Below are positions 9,462 to 17,250 of a stretch of 64,000 nt of DNA, piece after piece (within the stretch, counting starts at the first letter, position 1; every line of letters begins with the position of its first letter). Source of the stretch: Bacillota bacterium (lineage in GTDB: Bacteria > Bacillota > Clostridia > Lachnospirales > Cellulosilyticaceae); assembly GCA_023393125.1 (NCBI GenBank), contig JAEWMQ010000030.1, positions 76,527 through 140,526 of the forward strand. Direction: 5' to 3'. The notes under the pieces were generated by a model. It did no database searches, had not been told where the DNA came from, and was given only the letters and a program-made list of their open reading frames with translations. Made by a program: the position numbers and the translations under genes.

Positions 9462-9503
9462 AAATGTGTATTAAGCTACATTTTCAGCTTAATACACATT
9501 TTT
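9462..9503 (+). terminator. Rho-independent terminator of the GH26 gene
   Basis: A 16-bp perfect stem (9462-9477 with 9486-9501) with an 8-base loop, followed by TTT. Confidence 0.9.
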
Positions 9504-9626
9504 GTGTTAATATTTAAGAAGATAAATATAAAGATTTTGTTAAAAAGCTAAATTTTTATCAAAAAAATCTTCCATTTAGGGAAAGTATACTGTAGTATAT
9601 ATGTATTAAAATTTTAGGAGGTAGTT

Positions 9627-10934
9627 ATGGATAGTGACCCGGAGTCCCTTTATATGACTTCACAATTTTTATTAATTGGTATTCTTATTTTATTAAATGC
9701 TTTTTTTGCTGCAGCAGAAATGGCTATGGTATCTTTAAATAAGAGTCGTATTAGTTTACAAGCAGAAAAAGGGGATAAGAAAGCAAAGTTATTACTAGAT
9801 TTAATCGAAGAGCCAACGAAAGTATTATCGACTATTCAAGTGGGAATTACTTTGGCAGGTTTTTTCAGTAGTGCTTCAGCGGCTACAGGTATATCAGAAA
9901 GTTTAGGAGGCTATTTAACAGGGCTTGGTGTCTTGTATGGAGAAGAACTAGCATTAATAGGTGTGACTATTATTTTATCATATATCACTTTGGTGTTAGG
10001 AGAATTGTTTCCTAAAAAAATCGCATTGCAAAATGCAGAGGCAGTTGCCAGATTTACGGTAAGGCCTATTGTATTTATGTCTAAAGTAGCAAGACCTTTT
10101 ATTAAGTTACTCTCAGGTTCCACTCAGTTACTTGCTAAATTAGTTGGTATGGAGCAATCAGCGGGAGAAGAAACCTTATCAAGGGCGGAAATTAGTTCTT
10201 TAGTAGAACAAGGACATGCTACTGGTGTTATTAATGAAACAGAAACCAAGATGATTCATAGTATTTTTAAATTAGAAGATAAGTTAGCTAATGAAGTAAT
10301 GACCCCAAGAACGGAAGTCTACTTAATTAATAGTGAACTGCCACTTGAGAGTTACTTAGATGAATTATTGAATGAACGCTATTCACGTATTCCAGTGTAT
10401 GAAGGAGACACCGATCATATTATTGGTATTCTTTATATAAAGGATTTAATAATAGAAGCTAAAAAGAAGGGCTTTGAGCATGTGGATATAAGAAGTATTT
10501 TAAGAAAACCTTATTTTGTTCCACAAACAAAAAACATAAATAAATTGTTTAAAGAAATGCAGAGAAATAAAAGCCACTTAGCAATTTTAATAGATGAATA
10601 TGGAGGATTTTCTGGTATTGTCTCTATTGAAGATTTAATTGAAGAGGTAATGGGTGATATTGAAGATGAATATGATGAAAAAGAGCCCATTATTCAACCT
10701 CAAGGAGAAAACACCTACTTAGTATCTGGCATGATTGCCATTAAAGAGTTAAATGAATATCTAAACCAGGACATAATATGTGAGAATTATGAAACCTTGA
10801 GTGGATTACTTATAGGTTTGCTTGGATATATTCCAGAAGAACTACCAGAGCAATCTATTATTTATGATAATTTAACATTTAAAATCCAAGAAATAAAAGA
10901 AAAACGTATAGAAAAAGTGATAGTTCAAATATAA
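9627..10934 (+). CDS. CorC/HlyC-type DUF21-CBS membrane protein
   Basis: 435 residues. The N-terminal half has the DUF21 (CNNM) transmembrane domain with several hydrophobic helices, beginning at about residue 10 (LLIGILILLNAFFAAAEMAM) and including GVTIILSYITLVLGELFPKK. Two CBS domains follow (MTPRTEVYLI and onward to GFSGIVSIEDLIEEVMGDIEDE), and then a C-terminal CorC_HlyC domain. Family members are linked to magnesium or cobalt transport and were first named as haemolysins; transport of Mg2+ is inference here. AGGAGG precedes the ATG at good spacing. It is monocistronic, with its terminator at 10951-10985. Confidence 0.92.
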   Translation: MDSDPESLYMTSQFLLIGILILLNAFFAAAEMAMVSLNKSRISLQAEKGDKKAKLLLDLIEEPTKVLSTIQVGITLAGFFSSASAATGISESLGGYLTGLGVLYGEELALIGVTIILSYITLVLGELFPKKIALQNAEAVARFTVRPIVFMSKVARPFIKLLSGSTQLLAKLVGMEQSAGEETLSRAEISSLVEQGHATGVINETETKMIHSIFKLEDKLANEVMTPRTEVYLINSELPLESYLDELLNERYSRIPVYEGDTDHIIGILYIKDLIIEAKKKGFEHVDIRSILRKPYFVPQTKNINKLFKEMQRNKSHLAILIDEYGGFSGIVSIEDLIEEVMGDIEDEYDEKEPIIQPQGENTYLVSGMIAIKELNEYLNQDIICENYETLSGLLIGLLGYIPEELPEQSIIYDNLTFKIQEIKEKRIEKVIVQI

Positions 10935-10950
10935 TAGATGATAGATGAAT

Positions 10951-10985
10951 AAAAAAGTCTCTTGTTAATAGAGGCTTTTTTATTT
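10951..10985 (+). terminator. Rho-independent terminator of the CorC-like gene
   Basis: AAAAAAGTCTC pairs with GAGGCTTTTTT (one G-U pair) around a 9-base loop, with a following T run. Confidence 0.88.
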
Positions 10986-11027
10986 TAATGTAAAGTACTA
11001 AGCGTATGCAAACGCAAGGAGGCGAAT

Positions 11028-11909
11028 ATGAAGCGTTTTAAAAAGGTGTATATAGAAATTACTAATATTTGTAATTTGAATTGTGATTTTTGTCCTAAAA
11101 CGAAGAGAAGTTTAACATATAGTAAGTCTGAAGAGTTTCAATATATTCTAAAGGCTATTAAACCCTATACAGACTATATTTACTTACATTTGATGGGAGA
11201 GCCAACTCTTCATCCAGAATTAGAGACTTATTTAGAACTAAGTAGGCGAGAAGGGCTTAAAGTCAATTTGACCACTAATGGTACCTTGCTAAAGAAAGTA
11301 GAAAACATTCTTTTAGAAGCACCTACTTTAAGACAAATTAACATTTCACTGCATAGCTTTGAGGGAAATGAAAAAGACGGAAATATAGATCATTATTTAG
11401 ACGAGGTAATTCAGTTTATATTAAAGGCAGTAGAATCCACAAAAATGATTTGTAGTATCCGCCTTTGGAATATGGATGATGAAGCTTTAAAGGGCAAAAA
11501 TGAGCTTAACCAGTATATTTTAGAGAAACTTCAAAATGATTTAAAAGCAGAAATTGATATTAAAAAAGCATTAAAAGAAAAAAATGGTATAAAGTTAAGA
11601 GGACAAGTCTATTTAAATATGGCCAAGAAATTTGAATGGCCAGATAAGGACAAGGAGCAGTTGGAAGAAGAAGTTTTCTGCTATGGACTTAGAGATCAGA
11701 TAGGTATTTTAGTAGATGGAACAGTAGTACCTTGTTGCTTAGATAGTGAAGGTCGCATTGGTTTAGGGAATATTTTTGAAACACCTTTAGTGACTATTCT
11801 TAATAGCCCCAGAGCAAAGGCAATTTACCAGGGATTTTCTGAGAGAAGAGCTGTTGAATCACTATGTAAAAAATGTGGATATGCTAATAGATACCATGGA
11901 ATAAAATAA
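11028..11909 (+). CDS. Radical SAM protein with SPASM-type C-terminus
   Basis: 293 residues, cytoplasmic. The 4Fe-4S/SAM motif is CNLNCDFC near residue 14 (Cx3Cx2C). GEPTLHPE and LTTNGTLL are standard radical SAM strands. The C-terminus has Cys pairs in VPCCLDSEGRIGLGN and SLCKKCGYAN, typical of a SPASM or related auxiliary iron-sulfur domain. The substrate cannot be told from sequence, and no peptide precursor or maturation partner sits nearby, so a RiPP role has no local support. AAGGAGG precedes the start. The gene ends in a hairpin shared with the convergent DUF1836 gene. Confidence 0.88.
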   Translation: MKRFKKVYIEITNICNLNCDFCPKTKRSLTYSKSEEFQYILKAIKPYTDYIYLHLMGEPTLHPELETYLELSRREGLKVNLTTNGTLLKKVENILLEAPTLRQINISLHSFEGNEKDGNIDHYLDEVIQFILKAVESTKMICSIRLWNMDDEALKGKNELNQYILEKLQNDLKAEIDIKKALKEKNGIKLRGQVYLNMAKKFEWPDKDKEQLEEEVFCYGLRDQIGILVDGTVVPCCLDSEGRIGLGNIFETPLVTILNSPRAKAIYQGFSERRAVESLCKKCGYANRYHGIK

Positions 11910-11948
11910 AAAGAGTGCTGGCCTTAAATAAGGCTTAGCACTTTTTTG
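11908..11948. terminator. Bidirectional terminator between the radical SAM and DUF1836 genes
   Basis: AGTGCT and GCCTTA on one arm pair with TAAGGC and AGCACT on the other, with a small internal bulge. A runs on the left and T runs on the right allow it to end both convergent transcripts. It overlaps the last codons of the DUF1836 gene. Confidence 0.85.
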
Positions 11949-12483
11949 TTTCGTCAATTTTGCATTGCTCATGATACTGAATAAATTTTTGGATATAAAG
12001 TTTGTTAGCAAAAGCTAAAACCGTACTACGTAAAAGACGTGTTTGGTCAGTCTCTTTAGTAGCAATAATAGGCATAGGTCTCTCCTTTTGCGAAAAGGTA
12101 TTTTTTAAAGCATTTTCTAATTCAAAACAGAAATAATCATATGCTACTTCTATAGGATAAGTTTGAATTTGTATGCGAATTAAAGCACATATTTCAGGTA
12201 TACTAAGCATTTTTTTAAATACACAAACCACAATTAAATACATTAAATGATGTGTTGTATATTTTTTATTCTTAGATGGAGAAACAATACCTTGTTTCAC
12301 ATAATTATTAATCATAGCAGGTGTCAAAATTTTATCATCTTCATCTAAATAGCAACAGTTTAATGTCTCGTTAATAAAACTAATCACTTGATCCATATAA
12401 AGATCAATACTTGGTAATTCACTAGAACGAGGACAATGAAAATGAATCATATCCTGAACTAGATCGGATGTTTCAAAATTCAT
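11935..12483 (-). CDS. DUF1836 family protein, MerR-like DNA-binding fold predicted
   Basis: 182 residues. The core LTPAMINNYVKQGIVSPSKN followed by KYTTHHLMYLIVVCVFKKMLSIPEI is characteristic of DUF1836, a clostridial family whose N-terminal part resembles a MerR-type winged helix. A regulatory role is inferred and the target is unknown. It is transcribed divergently from the DegV gene at 12631, with back-to-back promoters in the 147-base gap, so it might control itself and DegV. The ribosome site on the - strand is GGGAGGG. Confidence 0.8.
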   Translation of the reverse strand: MNFETSDLVQDMIHFHCPRSSELPSIDLYMDQVISFINETLNCCYLDEDDKILTPAMINNYVKQGIVSPSKNKKYTTHHLMYLIVVCVFKKMLSIPEICALIRIQIQTYPIEVAYDYFCFELENALKNTFSQKERPMPIIATKETDQTRLLRSTVLAFANKLYIQKFIQYHEQCKIDETKKC

Positions 12484-12509
12484 GATAATTCACCCTCCCT
12501 AATAGGATG

Positions 12510-12538
12510 AATTTATCATAAATCTAAAGCAGTGTCAA
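12510..12538 (-). promoter_or_regulatory. Promoter of the DUF1836 gene
   Basis: On the - strand TTGACA (12533-12538) and TAAATT (12510-12515) are 17 bases apart, about 30 bases before the start codon. Confidence 0.6.
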
Positions 12539-12554
12539 TTGTATTAAAAATGAT

Positions 12555-12583
12555 TTGACATTATAAGTGATATAATTTAATAT
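12555..12583 (+). promoter_or_regulatory. Promoter of the DegV gene at 12631
   Basis: TTGACA at 12555-12560 and TAATAT at 12578-12583 are 17 bases apart. The two divergent -35 elements are only 16 bases from each other, so a single bound regulator could affect both. Confidence 0.65.
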
Positions 12584-12630
12584 AGTATTAAAAACTACAT
12601 TAAATAATTTTTGAAATTAGAGGAGGATTT

Positions 12631-13482
12631 ATGAATAAAGTTGCAATTTTAGTTGACTCATGTACAGATGTACCAAAAGAATATAGAGATCGTTATCATA
12701 TCTATGTTATGCCACTTGTGATCATTTACAAAGAGGGTGAATATTATGATGGCGTAAATATTACTCCAGAAGAGGTTTATGAACGCTTTAATAAAGAAAT
12801 TCCTACAACCTCTTTACCTAGTCCAGAAACCGCAATGAATACTTTTAAACAAATAAAAGAGGATGGCTATACACATATCATTGCAATTACTATTTCTAGT
12901 GGATTAAGCAATACATGGAGTATGGTATCAAGTGTTGCGAGAGAATTTGAGAACCTTACAACTACAGTAATTGATACTAAAAACATTGGGATAGGTGCTG
13001 GTTTTAGTGCTATATTAGCAGGACAACTTTTAGAGCAAGGGTTAAGTTATGAAGAAGTTTGTAAACAGGTAATGGAGAACGTGGAACATACTAAGTTATT
13101 TTTCTGCGTTTCAACTTTGGAGTATTTGCAAAAGGGTGGAAGAATAGGTCTCGTTGCCTCTTTGTTAGGAACAGCTTTTGATTTAAAGCCTATTATTTCT
13201 TGTAATGAAAATGGTATCTACTACACCGTTACAAAAGTAAGAGGAAGAAATAAATCTTTAAAGAAAGCAGCAGAACTAGCAGAGGCATTTGCTAAGCAGT
13301 ATAAACGTTATAACTTAACAGTTATGCATGGTGGTGCTAAAGAAGAGGCTGATAAGGTTGCTTCGCAACTTAAAGAAGTATTACCAGATATTCAGATTAT
13401 GGTAGAGGGACAAATCACACCAGCACTTATTGTACATACGGGACCAGGTCTAATTGGTATAGGTGTACAAAGGATAGAATAA
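12631..13482 (+). CDS. DegV family fatty-acid-binding protein
   Basis: 283 residues. The N-terminal DegV signature VAILVDSCTDVP, the ISSGLSNTWSM segment and the STLEYLQKGGRIG motif define the family. Members of the FakB branch bind a fatty acid and present it to the kinase FakA for phosphorylation. No fakA homologue lies in the window, so involvement in exogenous fatty-acid uptake is family-based inference. A second DegV paralogue lies at 22394-23239. GAGGAGG precedes the ATG and a TTGACA/TAATAT promoter drives it. Confidence 0.92.
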   Translation: MNKVAILVDSCTDVPKEYRDRYHIYVMPLVIIYKEGEYYDGVNITPEEVYERFNKEIPTTSLPSPETAMNTFKQIKEDGYTHIIAITISSGLSNTWSMVSSVAREFENLTTTVIDTKNIGIGAGFSAILAGQLLEQGLSYEEVCKQVMENVEHTKLFFCVSTLEYLQKGGRIGLVASLLGTAFDLKPIISCNENGIYYTVTKVRGRNKSLKKAAELAEAFAKQYKRYNLTVMHGGAKEEADKVASQLKEVLPDIQIMVEGQITPALIVHTGPGLIGIGVQRIE

Positions 13483-13529
13483 TTAAAATAGTAGTTCTAA
13501 ATAAAAGCTTGTTCCATAAAATGATTTTA

Positions 13530-13572
13530 GAGGGATTATCTAGCAAGGTATAAGAAAGATAATCCCCTTTTC
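13530..13572 (+). terminator. Rho-independent terminator after DegV
   Basis: GGGATTATCT and AGATAATCCC form a 10-bp stem, followed by CTTTTC. The T run is short, and the ZIP ribosome site starts right after, so read-through is possible. Confidence 0.65.
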
Positions 13573-13590
13573 GTATAAGGGGGATAAGCT

Positions 13591-14319
13591 ATGGAGCTAA
13601 TGAGAGTTGGTGTTTTAGGATTACTAGCAGAGGGTGGGGGCCTTAGCTTAGGGGTTCTACTACTTTATTTATTTCGCATTAAAAATGAACGTTTAATAGG
13701 GATGCTTTTTGGAGGAACTTCGGGTTTAATGTTAGCTATGATTTGTTTTGATGTTTTACCAGAAGCTTTAGAAAGAGGTAGAATAGATTTAGTATTTATG
13801 GGGATTATTATAGGTGTATTGTTCGGGACACTCCTAGATGACTTTGTTCCTGAAATACAAAAGCGCTTAGGTAGAAAAGGTAGCTCACTAAGTAAAATGG
13901 GACTTATCTTGGCAATTGGAATTGCCTTACATAACTTACCGGAAGGTTTTGCGTTAGGGACGATTAGTAATGTAGATAGCGAATCCATTATTCATTTTAC
14001 ACTCATTTTAGCATTACATAGTGTACCAGAAGGAATAGCGTTATCTATTCCATTTAAGCAAGGGGGGACACCTTTATCTAAAATGCTGTTTATCGCACTG
14101 GGATTAGGTATATGTATGGGTATTGGTGCTATAGGTGGCTTTGTTTTAAGTAGAATGAGTGAAAATTTAGTAAGTACTGGATTAGGTGTTGCAGCCGGTA
14201 TTATTCTTTATATTATTTGTGAAGAACTTTTGCCAGAATCTAAAAAAATCTGGAATGGTCGAATGACAACCATTGCTACTATTTTGGGAATGATGTTAGG
14301 CTTACTTTTACTTTATTAG
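13591..14319 (+). CDS. ZIP family divalent metal transporter
   Basis: 242 residues, about eight membrane helices. The paired signatures of ZIP transporters are present: HNLPEGFALG in helix IV and HSVPEGIAL in helix V, whose His, Pro and Glu residues form the metal site. The family usually moves zinc, sometimes iron or manganese, into the cytoplasm. GGGGG precedes the start. No metal-responsive regulator is adjacent; the next gene encodes a Cys-rich DUF1540 protein that could in principle bind metal, but a functional link is only conjecture. Confidence 0.92.
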   Translation: MELMRVGVLGLLAEGGGLSLGVLLLYLFRIKNERLIGMLFGGTSGLMLAMICFDVLPEALERGRIDLVFMGIIIGVLFGTLLDDFVPEIQKRLGRKGSSLSKMGLILAIGIALHNLPEGFALGTISNVDSESIIHFTLILALHSVPEGIALSIPFKQGGTPLSKMLFIALGLGICMGIGAIGGFVLSRMSENLVSTGLGVAAGIILYIICEELLPESKKIWNGRMTTIATILGMMLGLLLLY

Positions 14320-14379
14320 AATAGATTTTCTGTATAAGGACAAACTAAGCAGGAAAATCAGGAAATAAGGAGGCTTAAT

Positions 14380-14694
14380 ATGCCACAATTAAGATGCAGT
14401 GCACAAAATTGTGCTCATAACTCAGAGCAATGCTGTTGTAGAGGTGAAATTAAGGTGGCGGGTGATCAGGCTCAGCATTCTGAAAGTACTTGCTGTTCTA
14501 ACTTTTATGAAGATAGAGGTGGTGCTAGAAATGCAGTAAGTCAGGACCCTACTGTTCAAATGAATGTTGGCTGTGAAGCAACTAACTGTACTCACAATAA
14601 TAACTGCAATTGTGCAGCGGACTCTATTGATGTAAGTGGCTACAATGCATGTAACTGCGATGATACCTGTTGTTCAAGCTTTTATCCTAAATAA
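14380..14694 (+). CDS. Tandem DUF1540 cysteine-rich protein
   Basis: 104 residues containing two DUF1540 repeats (about 4-45 and 63-104). Each runs from a CxxxxC motif (CSAQNC, CEATNC) through a CxC or CC pair to a closing CCSxFY (CCSNFYE, CCSSFYP). Cysteine makes up roughly a fifth of the chain, so metal binding is likely. DUF1540 proteins are common in spore-forming Clostridia but their function is not established. AAGGAGG precedes the ATG and a terminator follows at 14704-14735. Confidence 0.85.
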   Translation: MPQLRCSAQNCAHNSEQCCCRGEIKVAGDQAQHSESTCCSNFYEDRGGARNAVSQDPTVQMNVGCEATNCTHNNNCNCAADSIDVSGYNACNCDDTCCSSFYPK

Positions 14695-14703
14695 TGAAGA
14701 AGT

Positions 14704-14735
14704 ATAAAAGAGCTATCCTAGATGGCTCTTTTATT
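14704..14735 (+). terminator. Rho-independent terminator of the DUF1540 gene
   Basis: ATAAAAGAGCTA pairs with TGGCTCTTTTAT (one G-U pair) around a short loop. Confidence 0.85.
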
Positions 14736-14765
14736 ATTAATAGCAAAGTATATAATAAAAACTAT

Positions 14766-14779
14766 CAAACTTTTGTTCG
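14766..14779 (-). promoter_or_regulatory. LexA (SOS) box upstream of uvrB
   Basis: Read on the - strand the site is CGAACAAAAGTTTG, 13 of 14 matches to the Bacillus-type LexA consensus CGAACRNRYGTTYG. It ends 5 bases before the uvrB -35 element, so bound LexA would hinder RNA polymerase. Confidence 0.7.
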
Positions 14780-14784
14780 ACTCA

Positions 14785-14813
14785 TTGAATCAAAGAAAAA
14801 CTAGTGATACAAT
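14785..14813 (+). promoter_or_regulatory. Promoter of uvrB
   Basis: TTGAAT at 14785-14790 and TACAAT at 14808-14813 are 17 bases apart and about 30 bases before the uvrB start. Confidence 0.7.
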
Positions 14814-14843
14814 AAGCCTAAACCATAAGAAAAGAGGGGAAAA

Positions 14844-16826
14844 ATGAGCAAATTTGAGATTGTTTCTGAATTTAAGCCCACAGGAGATCAACCCCAAGCA
14901 ATTAATGAGCTTGTAACAAGTATTAATGAAGGGCATAAATATCAAACCCTATTAGGAGTAACAGGATCGGGTAAAACATTTACCATGGCCAATATCATAG
15001 AAAAGGTACAAAAGCCAACATTGATTTTAGCACATAATAAGACATTAGCAGCGCAGCTCTACAGTGAGTTTAAGGAGTTCTTTCCTAACAATGCAGTAGA
15101 ATATTTTGTGTCTTATTACGATTACTATCAGCCAGAAGCGTATATGCCTTCTAGTGATACGTATATTGAGAAAGATTCAAGTGTTAATGAGGAAATAGAT
15201 AAATTACGTCACTCGGCAACAGCTGCTTTATGTGAACGTGAAGATGTCATTGTGATAGCCAGTGTATCTTGTATTTATGGTTTAGGTGACCCTGTTGATT
15301 ATTCAGAGCAGGTTTTATCCATTCGTACAGGCATGGAAATGGATAGAGATGATGTATTAAGAAAGCTTATACAGATTCAGTATACGCGTAATGATATGGA
15401 TTTCGTTAGAGCAAGCTTTCATGTACGAGGTGATACAGTAGAAATTATTCCTGCAGGTATGTCTGAAAAAGCCATTAGAATTGAGTTCTTTGGAGATGAA
15501 ATTGATCGTATTGCAGAGATAGATCCACTCACAGGTGCTGTTTTAGGCTATAGGGAGCATGTCGTTATTTTCCCGGCTTCTTTTTATGCTATTTCAAGTG
15601 AGAAGATGGAAGTAGCTTTACAGCGTATTGAAAAGGAATTAGAAGAAAGACTTAAAGAATTTAAAGAAGAAGATAAGCTTTTAGAAGCACAACGTCTTTC
15701 ACAACGTACCCAGTTTGACATGGAAATGCTAAGAGAGATGGGCTATTGTTCAGGTGTAGAGAATTATTCAAGGCACTTATCAGGGAGGGAAGAAGGAGAA
15801 ACACCTTTTACCTTATTAGACTATTTTCCTAAAGACTTTTTAATGATTATTGATGAATCGCATATGACTATTCCGCAGGTAAGAGCTATGTATAATGGAG
15901 ATAGAGCTAGAAAAACCGTTTTGGTAGACTATGGCTTTAGATTACCATCAGCTCTTGATAATAGACCTCTTAAGTTTGATGAATTTGAAAGTAAGATTAA
16001 TCAATTATTATTTGTTTCAGCGACACCAGCTCAATATGAATTAGAGCATTCACTTACTATTGCTGAACAGCTTATTCGTCCAACCGGGCTTTTAGACCCA
16101 ATTATTGAGTTAAGACCTGTTAAAGGACAGATTGATGATTTATTAGGAGAAATCAATCAAATTGTGGCTAAAGGTGAGAAGGTCATGGTTACCACACTTA
16201 CAAAGCGTATGGCAGAAGACTTAACTACCTATATGAGTGAATTAGGTGTTAAAATTAAGTACCTTCACTCAGATATTGATACGTTAGAACGTATTGAGAT
16301 TATTAGAGATTTACGTATGGATGTATTTGACGTATTAGTGGGAATCAACCTTTTAAGAGAAGGTTTAGATATTCCAGAGGTATCTTTAATTGCTATTCTA
16401 GATGCAGATAAAGAAGGCTTTTTGCGTTCAGAAACTTCACTGATTCAAACTATAGGGCGTGCGGCACGTAATGCTAATGGTAGAGTTATTATGTATGCAG
16501 ATCAAGTGACCAGATCTATGCAAAGGGCTATTTCAGAAACAGCTAGAAGAAGACAAATTCAAGAAGAATATAATGAGGCTCATGGTATTGTGCCTACAAC
16601 TATTAAGAAAAAGATTAGAGATCTTATTATCGCTACAAAGGCAGCAGAGAAGGAAAAAGGCTTGCTAGCTGAAAAAGATCCAGAGTCTATGAGCAAAGAA
16701 GAATTAGAAAAGACTATGAAGAAGGTTGAGAAAGACATGAAGAAAGCGGCTACTGAGTTACAGTTTGAAAAGGCAGCCGAGCTAAGAGATGTTTTAATTA
16801 AACTTAAGCAAGCTTATTTAAAATAG
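14844..16826 (+). CDS. uvrB: Excinuclease ABC subunit B
   Basis: 660 residues, full length. UvrB is the helicase-like damage-verification subunit of nucleotide excision repair and bridges UvrA and UvrC. Walker A GVTGSGKT lies near residue 40, followed by the beta-hairpin region with YYDYYQPEAYMP. The DEAH-like box is IDESH. Helicase motifs V and VI are in VGINLLREGLDIPEVSL and QTIGRAARN. The C-terminal UVR domain, which contacts UvrC, spans about 620-660. A LexA box and promoter lie upstream, so induction by DNA damage is likely. The gene ends at the strong hairpin at 16852-16903. Confidence 0.97.
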   Translation: MSKFEIVSEFKPTGDQPQAINELVTSINEGHKYQTLLGVTGSGKTFTMANIIEKVQKPTLILAHNKTLAAQLYSEFKEFFPNNAVEYFVSYYDYYQPEAYMPSSDTYIEKDSSVNEEIDKLRHSATAALCEREDVIVIASVSCIYGLGDPVDYSEQVLSIRTGMEMDRDDVLRKLIQIQYTRNDMDFVRASFHVRGDTVEIIPAGMSEKAIRIEFFGDEIDRIAEIDPLTGAVLGYREHVVIFPASFYAISSEKMEVALQRIEKELEERLKEFKEEDKLLEAQRLSQRTQFDMEMLREMGYCSGVENYSRHLSGREEGETPFTLLDYFPKDFLMIIDESHMTIPQVRAMYNGDRARKTVLVDYGFRLPSALDNRPLKFDEFESKINQLLFVSATPAQYELEHSLTIAEQLIRPTGLLDPIIELRPVKGQIDDLLGEINQIVAKGEKVMVTTLTKRMAEDLTTYMSELGVKIKYLHSDIDTLERIEIIRDLRMDVFDVLVGINLLREGLDIPEVSLIAILDADKEGFLRSETSLIQTIGRAARNANGRVIMYADQVTRSMQRAISETARRRQIQEEYNEAHGIVPTTIKKKIRDLIIATKAAEKEKGLLAEKDPESMSKEELEKTMKKVEKDMKKAATELQFEKAAELRDVLIKLKQAYLK

Positions 16827-16851
16827 CTTTTTAATCAATTTAAAACTAAGA

Positions 16852-16906
16852 AAAAGTGATGGTTGTGCAAACAGTAGAAATGGATAGCACAACCATCACT
16901 TTTAAG
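16852..16906 (+). terminator. Terminator hairpin after uvrB
   Basis: A 17-bp perfect inverted repeat (16852-16868 with 16887-16903) with an 18-base loop, A-rich before and TTTT at the 3' end. Confidence 0.85.
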
Positions 16907-17250
16907 TTGTAGTAGCTGGAATTAAAGGTAAAGATAGATGAACGGATGTCCCGCTTTCTAAAGAGCTTCTTCGTCAGTGGAAGCTATAATCTATTCCTTT
17001 ACTTATGTTGGTAAATGAGATTATAGATATTCAAAATAGCTTTTTAAAAAATAAGGAAAAGAAGATAAGAAGAATATAAAATATTAGGGGGAATAGTAAG
17101 AAAAGTAAAGTGTTGTTTGTAGAAAAGTTCATGTATTATATAGAGAAATTACGTAGTAATATAATTTTGAGTGTATATTAAAGTTATATGGTAATATGAA
17201 CTTATTTTACAAACAATACATATGAGGATTGAGGAGGGAATTTATATCTT
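16907..17250 (+). other. 344-base gap before the GH3 gene with two hairpins; no gene seen
   Basis: No credible reading frame. Two inverted repeats follow each other: AGCTTC with GAAGCT around 16970, then CTATAATCT (16984-16992) with AGATTATAG (17018-17026), enclosing TTTAC/GTAAA. Neither is followed by a T run. The stretch around 16940-16985 is less AT-rich than its surroundings. It could be the leader or operator region of the GH3-GH2 pair. I could not match it to a known riboswitch. Confidence 0.4.

Noticed and set aside
11006..11019. ATGCAAACGCAAGG resembles a CcpA cre site
   Set aside because: One mismatch to the consensus, no palindromic symmetry, and it overlaps the ribosome site of the radical SAM gene, so chance similarity is more likely.
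16940..16990. Less AT-rich stretch considered as a T-box or other riboswitch
   Set aside because: No T-box core, no known aptamer motif and no terminator before the GH3 start could be aligned.
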